A stretch of 53,201 bases of DNA from Ga0074130 sp035565355 (GTDB taxonomy: Bacteria > Pseudomonadota > Gammaproteobacteria > Burkholderiales > Rhodocyclaceae), in the NCBI GenBank assembly GCA_035565355.1, contig DATMSM010000057.1, positions 1 through 53,201 of the forward strand, written 5' to 3'. Both the position numbers and the translations under genes were made by a program. The notes beneath the pieces are model-generated. The model was not told where the DNA came from. It saw only the letters and a list, made by a program, of their open reading frames with translations, and did not search any database. Positions 50,001 to 53,201 of this stretch are shown one piece after another. Each line of letters opens with the position of its first letter. Position 1 is the stretch's first letter.

Positions 50001-50667
50001 ACAGGGTGCGGCCGGAGGCATCGGTGATGGTGCCCGAGATCATGATGGGCCAGCGGCGGCCGGCCTCGTCGAAGAACTTCTCGATCGCGAACAGCGCGGC
50101 CTTGGCGTTCAGCGTATCGAACACGGTCTCGACCAGGATCAGGTCGGCGCCGCCATCGGTCAGGCCGCGGCAGGCCTCGACGTAATTGTCGACCAGTTCG
50201 TCGAAGGTGACATTGCGGAAACCGGGATCGTTTACGTCCGGCGAGATCGAGGCGGTGCGCGAGGTCGGGCCGAGTACGCCGGCGACAAAGCGCGGCTTGT
50301 CCGGCGTCGAGTACTCATCGCAAGCCTCACGCGCCAGGCGCGCGCCGGCAAGGTTCAGTTCGTAGACGATGTCTTCAAGATGGTAGTCGGCTTGGGACAG
50401 GCGCGTCGCATTGAAGGTGTTGGTCTCGATCAGGTCGGCGCCGGCAGCCAGGTAGTCCGCATGGATGCCGCGAATCACCTCGGGCTTGGTCAGCAGCAGC
50501 AGGTCGTTGTTGCCCTTGAGGTCGCTCGCATGCTCGGCGAAACGCGCGCCGCGATAGTCGGCCTCCGTCAGCTTGTGCTGCTGGATCATGGTGCCCATGG
50601 CGCCATCCAGGATCAGGATGCGTTGTTTGAGTAGGGCGCGGAGTTCTTCGGTACGGTCGGGCTGCAT
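47005..50667 (-). CDS. metH: Cobalamin-dependent methionine synthase
   Basis: Transfers methyl from 5-methyl-THF to homocysteine through methylcobalamin. At 1220 residues it is full length. Modules in order: homocysteine domain with zinc ligands (Cys about 247 in GLNCALGAEEL and Cys-Cys about 310 in GGCCGTSPAH), pterin domain (VGERTNVTGSKAFARLI, about 360-620), B12 cap and Rossmann domains with the axial His near 762 in DVHDIGKNIV, and the AdoMet activation domain to the end. ATG at 50667 begins the homologous N-terminus; the frame extends further without similarity. No cobalamin riboswitch fits in the short upstream gap. Confidence 0.96.
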   Translation of the reverse strand: MQPDRTEELRALLKQRILILDGAMGTMIQQHKLTEADYRGARFAEHASDLKGNNDLLLLTKPEVIRGIHADYLAAGADLIETNTFNATRLSQADYHLEDIVYELNLAGARLAREACDEYSTPDKPRFVAGVLGPTSRTASISPDVNDPGFRNVTFDELVDNYVEACRGLTDGGADLILVETVFDTLNAKAALFAIEKFFDEAGRRWPIMISGTITDASGRTLSGQTAEAFWNSLRHARPLTFGLNCALGAEELRQYVEELSRICDCFVSAHPNAGLPNPLSPTGYDETPEALAGEIRKWGDAGIINIAGGCCGTSPAHIKAIAETLAQCAPRVQPVIEPKLRLSGLEPFNVGPESLFVNVGERTNVTGSKAFARLILNSQYEEAVAVARNQVEGGAQVIDINMDEAMLDSHAAMVRFVNLIGSEPDIARVPVMLDSSKWEVLEAGLKCMQGKGIVNSISLKEGEEKFIAQAKLIQRYGAAAIVMAFDETGQADTYARKTEICKRAYDLLVSIGFPAEDIIFDPNIFAIATGIEEHNNYAVDFINATRWIRENLPHAQISGGVSNVSFSFRGNDPVREAIHTVFLYHAIKAGMTMGIVNAGQLGVYDEVPKELRATVEAVVLNLSPDAGDKLVEMAQSVKGSAKEQVVDLSWREQSVEARLSHALVRGITEFVVEDTEECRAAFEAAGKPPLNVIEGPLMAGMNTVGDLFGAGKMFLPQVVKSARVMKQAVAHLLPYIEAEKAKSGGAAKGKVIMATVKGDVHDIGKNIVGVVLGCNGYDIVDLGVMVPTDKILAAAKEHKADIIGLSGLITPSLEEMSHVAGEMQRQGFTVPLLIGGATTSRAHTAIKIAPHYDNSVVYVPDASRAVGVVTKLLSQDQAEAYKAEIVADYEKVRAQHANKKGVTLVKIAEARANASKLDYAPVAPRQPGLHVLKDIDLATLAEYIDWGPFFQTWDLAGAYPKILDDEIVGETARAVFADAQKMLAQVIAEKWVVAKAVFGLYPANRHGDDVEFYADEARKTLLGTWYGLRQQHERPEGKPHECLSDFVAPAGTPDWAGMFAVCADGIESKLAEFQATHDDYRAIMLKAIADRFAEACAEWLHARVRKDYWGYAADESLSNEALIKEEYKGIRPAPGYPACPDHTAKGELFRILEAEQNIGMQLTESYAMMPAAAVSGFYLAHPEAHYFAVSKIGRDQLEDWAERAGMTVAQAERWLAPIL

Positions 50668-50792
50668 GGCACTTCTTTTATGCGGGGAACTTGTGATTCT
50701 ACCAAACCGTACTGCAAAACCCTGATGGAGCGGCACTTTCCGCCCCGTGCTTGCGGCTTGGCGGACGGCCCCGGCACCTATACTCTTGCACC

Positions 50793-52115
50793 ATGCCGAC
50801 GACTTCCCTTCCTCCCTGGCTGGCGGCCCTGCTCACCCGCCGCATGCTGATTTGTGTCATCACGGGATTTGCCTCGGGTCTGCCGCTCTATTTGTTGCTC
50901 AATCTGGTGCCGGCCTGGCTTCGCACCGAGGGCATTAATCTCAAGACCATAGGCCTGTTTGCGCTGATCCAGTTTCCCTACACCTGGAAATTCCTGTGGG
51001 CCCCGCTGCTGGACCGTTTCTCGCCGCTGCCGCTGGGACGCCGCCGCAGTTGGATGCTGGTGACGCAGCTCGGCCTGATCGCGGCGATCGCCCTGCTCGG
51101 CCAGTTCTCTCCGCAAGGCCTGGTAGCGCCGGTGGATCTTGCCTCGACCCTGGCACTGCTGCTGCACCCAGTCACGCTGGCGGTCGCCGCACTGGCCCTG
51201 CTTTCCGCCACGCAGGACATCGCCCTCGACGCCTTCCGCCGTGAAGTCCTGTCCGACGAGGAGCTCGGACTGGGCAACTCGGTGCACGTCAATGCCTACC
51301 GCATCGCCGGCCTGGTGCCCGGCTCGCTGTCCCTGATTCTCGCCGACAGCATGAGCTGGGACTGGGTCTTCGCCATCACCGCGCTGTTCATGCTGCCCGG
51401 CGTCGTCATGTCCTGCCTGGTGTCCGAGCCGGCCATTTCCGACAAGGCACCCAAGACCCTGCGCGCCGCCGTGGTCGAACCTTTCAACGAATTCATCCAC
51501 CGTGCCGGCTGGCGCTCGGCTCTGCTGGTACTGGCCTTCATCTTCTTCTACAAGCTCGGCGACTCGATGTGCACGGCGCTGGCCACGCCCTTCTATCTGG
51601 ACATGGGCTACGCCAAGTCACAGATCGGCATCGTCGCCAAGAATGCCGGCCTCTGGCCCGCGGTCGCCGGCGGCCTGCTCGGCGGCCTGTGGATGTTGAA
51701 AATAGGCATCAACCGGGCCCTGTGGCTGTTCGGGGTGGTGCAACTGGTATCTATCTTCGGTTTCGCCTGGCTGGCCTGGCTGGGCCCGCAGGCCGAAATC
51801 GGCGCGCCGCAGCTGACCGCGCTGGCGCTGGTGATCGGCTTCGAGGCCCTGGGTGTGGGTCTGGGCGCCGCCGCCTTCGTGGCCTATATCGCCAAGAACA
51901 CGCACCCGATGTACACCGCCACGCAGTTTGCGCTGTTCACCAGTCTCGCCGCCGTACCACGCACCGTGGTCAATGCCACCACCGGCTGGCTGGTCGAATT
52001 CCTTGGCTGGTTCGATTTCTTCCTGCTCTGCGCCCTGCTCGGCGTGCCGGGCATGCTGCTGCTGTTCTGGGTGGCGCCGTGGGGCGGAGAAGAATCCAAA
52101 TCCCTCGCTGCCTAA
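50793..52115 (+). CDS. ampG: AmpG-like muropeptide permease (MFS)
   Basis: A 440-residue, 12-helix major facilitator. MLICVITGFASGLPLYLLLNLVPAWLR, LWAPLLDRFSPLPLGRRRSWMLV and ATQDIALDAFRREVL are the AmpG signatures. AmpG imports GlcNAc-anhydroMurNAc peptides from the periplasm for cell-wall recycling and indirectly sets beta-lactamase induction where ampR/ampC exist. The chosen ATG is at 50793 (MPTTSLPP); the frame opens earlier at 50751 without homologous sequence. It is divergent from metH with a 125-bp gap. Confidence 0.9.
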   Translation: MPTTSLPPWLAALLTRRMLICVITGFASGLPLYLLLNLVPAWLRTEGINLKTIGLFALIQFPYTWKFLWAPLLDRFSPLPLGRRRSWMLVTQLGLIAAIALLGQFSPQGLVAPVDLASTLALLLHPVTLAVAALALLSATQDIALDAFRREVLSDEELGLGNSVHVNAYRIAGLVPGSLSLILADSMSWDWVFAITALFMLPGVVMSCLVSEPAISDKAPKTLRAAVVEPFNEFIHRAGWRSALLVLAFIFFYKLGDSMCTALATPFYLDMGYAKSQIGIVAKNAGLWPAVAGGLLGGLWMLKIGINRALWLFGVVQLVSIFGFAWLAWLGPQAEIGAPQLTALALVIGFEALGVGLGAAAFVAYIAKNTHPMYTATQFALFTSLAAVPRTVVNATTGWLVEFLGWFDFFLLCALLGVPGMLLLFWVAPWGGEESKSLAA

Positions 52116-52347
52116 GGCCCGCCTGCCGGGCCGCCACTTTGGCGCCACGCCGGCGCAGTTGAACGGTCAAGCGCTTGTCTGACGAACTTCCCGCCGGGCC
52201 CAAACGGGCTAGTGCATAGGGGAACTCGGTGGTGCAGACTGAGGTCTCCTGTATGAGTGCCGCGATTTTGGATAAATCGATTCAACCTTTTCGATTTTGC
52301 GGCGTTAAGACAGGTGTACCGCAACGTTTCGCTGAAAGGGGACCCGC

Positions 52348-52560
52348 ATGGACTACTCGCCAGAAGAACTCACCCGCCTCCGTCTGGAGCAGGAATTCGG
52401 TGCCCACGCCCGCGAAGTCTTGAATGCCAGCGCGGTTCCGCCGTATGCCCTGCAGCTGCGCCTGCAGGAAGTTGTGCCCAGCAAGCCCCAAGGCTGGCGG
52501 CCGGAATACGGTGATCCCGACAAGTATCTGCAGGCTGTCTATTTCTGCCAGCAGCAGTAG
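52348..52560 (+). CDS. Small hypothetical protein
   Basis: A 70-residue soluble product, MDYSPEELTRLRLEQEF at the start and QAVYFCQQQ at the end, with a good purine-rich Shine-Dalgarno (AAAGGGG). There is no signal peptide or membrane segment. I recognise no family. The ORF is preceded by about 230 bp without a gene, containing only a weak hairpin (GGCCCG / CGGGCC at 52116-52132) behind ampG. Confidence 0.55.
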   Translation: MDYSPEELTRLRLEQEFGAHAREVLNASAVPPYALQLRLQEVVPSKPQGWRPEYGDPDKYLQAVYFCQQQ

Positions 52561-52585
52561 TACGCTCGCGGCGCCTGTGGGCGCG

Positions 52586-53155
52586 CTAACCCGCTGCAAA
52601 TAGGGAAAAGCGCAGGCCGGTGAGCAGGCTCAGCAATAGCTGCAGCACGATGATGAGCACGATGGGCGACAGATCCACGCCGCCCAGCGGCGGGATGAAG
52701 CGCTGGAACGGTGCCAGGAAGGGCCGTGCCAGCGCATTCAGCACCGGTGCCATCGGCGCATGCGGATTCACCCAGGACATGATGGCGGTGATGATGACGA
52801 TGCCGAAGATCAGGTAGAGGAACAAGCGCGCCGTTTCGATCAGGGCAATCAGCGCCACCATACCCACGGCAGCCGGCGTGGCGAATTCGCCCAGGCCCGA
52901 CAGGGCGGCTACCAGCATGAAGTAGATCGCCTGCACCAGCCAGGCCAGCAGCAGGCTGGCCATGTCCAGCCCCAGCAGACCCGGCACCACCTTGCGCATG
53001 GGCAGCACGGCCCAGTCGCTGGCGGCAATCACAAACTGGCCGATGGGATTGCGGAAAGGCACGCGCGCCCATTGCATCAGCAGGCGCAGCAGGAAGATGC
53101 CGCCGAGCAGGTCGGCAGCCATCTGCAGGATGAACAGCAAACTTTGCATCAGCAT
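52586..53155 (-). CDS. yggT: YggT-family integral membrane protein
   Basis: A 189-residue protein made of two YggT repeats, each with a pair of helices: LLGGIFLLRLLMQWARVPFRNPIGQFV with the WAVLPMRKVVPG loop in the first, and IFGIVIITAIMSWVNPHAP with LARPFLAPFQRFIPPLGGVDLSPIV in the second. The family may aid osmotic or cytokinesis-related functions; the role is unproven. The start overlaps the end of a proC-like frame as TGATG, the usual proC-yggT order. Confidence 0.93.
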   Translation of the reverse strand: MLMQSLLFILQMAADLLGGIFLLRLLMQWARVPFRNPIGQFVIAASDWAVLPMRKVVPGLLGLDMASLLLAWLVQAIYFMLVAALSGLGEFATPAAVGMVALIALIETARLFLYLIFGIVIITAIMSWVNPHAPMAPVLNALARPFLAPFQRFIPPLGGVDLSPIVLIIVLQLLLSLLTGLRFSLFAAG

Positions 53156-53201
53156 CAGTCTTGTCCCAGTTGCAGGCCCAGCTCGCGGCCACGCGCGGCA
53201 G
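53155..53201 (-). CDS. proC: Pyrroline-5-carboxylate reductase, last residues only
   Basis: Only about 14 C-terminal codons are in the window, reading AARGRELGLQLGQD and a TGA that overlaps the yggT ATG. The RGREL ending is typical of betaproteobacterial ProC, and proC commonly precedes yggT. The call rests on this short tail and on synteny. Confidence 0.6.
   Translation of the reverse strand, partial: AARGRELGLQLGQD

Noticed and set aside
48910..50634. 574-codon plus-strand frame opposite metH
   Set aside because: Mirrors the metH coding frame in a GC-rich gene and shows no domain.
50668..50792. Cobalamin riboswitch before metH
   Set aside because: The gap is only 125 bp, shared with the divergent ampG, and shows no B12-box-like sequence.
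52255..52310. Repeated CGATTTTG with GCCGC/GCGGC ends as a structured RNA upstream of the small ORF
   Set aside because: Only a 5-bp stem with a long unpaired interior; no known class fits.

Overview
The window is GC-rich and looks like a chromosomal segment of a betaproteobacterium, most likely from the Rhodocyclales or a neighbouring order. The basis is gene content: a cysTWA-cysB locus with tandem sulfate-binding proteins, a PEP-CTERM protein, yqgE-ruvX-pyrB next to a PyrC-prime type dihydroorotase, several GGDEF/EAL proteins, and FecIR-type iron regulation. I saw no rRNA, tRNA, CRISPR array, phage or transposase gene.

Layout. 0-5 kb: 3' end of a 5-formyltetrahydrofolate cyclo-ligase gene, a PAS-GGDEF cyclase, a PatB/MalY-type C-S lyase. 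3.7-9.0 kb: leftward iron module (ECF sigma, FecR anti-sigma, TonB receptor with STN domain, PepSY membrane protein) headed by a likely Fur box. 9.1-11.5 kb: arsenic operon arsR-arsI-arsC-acr3 with a 28-bp palindromic operator. 11.6-21.2 kb: sulfonate operon ssuF-ssuE-ssuA-ssuD-ssuA2-(acyl-CoA-dehydrogenase-like oxygenase)-ssuC-ssuB, then an exported rhodanese and a YeeE-type thiosulfate transporter. 21.2-25.7 kb: a small hydrolase, a PEP-CTERM protein with a sigma-54-like promoter, an AraC regulator divergent from an exported haloperoxidase-like hydrolase, and pyrF. 26.0-28.1 kb: a catalytically degenerate EAL protein convergent with an intact EAL-DUF2325 pair. 28.2-29.6 kb: a Gdx/SugE guanidinium exporter under a guanidine-II riboswitch, a VOC protein and a DUF1428 protein. 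29.7-35.9 kb: sulfate uptake locus sbp1, sbp2, cysT, cysW, cysA, cysB, leftward. 36-42.9 kb: ilvA, a CNNM/CBS membrane protein, a YqaA-like protein, a GGDEF-EAL protein, mgtC. 42.9-46.3 kb: a dispersed-type inverted repeat, pyrC-prime, pyrB, ruvX, yqgE. 46.4-53.2 kb: an unknown helical protein, metH, an AmpG-like permease, a small ORF, yggT and the tail of proC.

The strongest unifying observation is a promoter architecture found five times: ATAAGC - 17 nt - ATAAGC - 12 nt - ATTCGTT - 21 nt - TATANT, with fixed spacing. It sits before the ssu operon, the rhodanese gene, sbp1, sbp2 (its distal box is poor) and, unexpectedly, the degenerate EAL gene. Because cysB lies in the window and four of the five targets are sulfur genes, I infer a CysB-type sulfur-limitation regulon that includes a c-di-GMP-related protein with no plausible phosphodiesterase activity.

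Other notable points are a guanidine-II riboswitch, an SsuB with a fused SsuF-like TOBE domain beside a free-standing SsuF, cysteine-pair tails on both ArsR and ArsI, and a dihydroorotase lacking the HxH metal ligands in a pyr cluster that has no pyrR.
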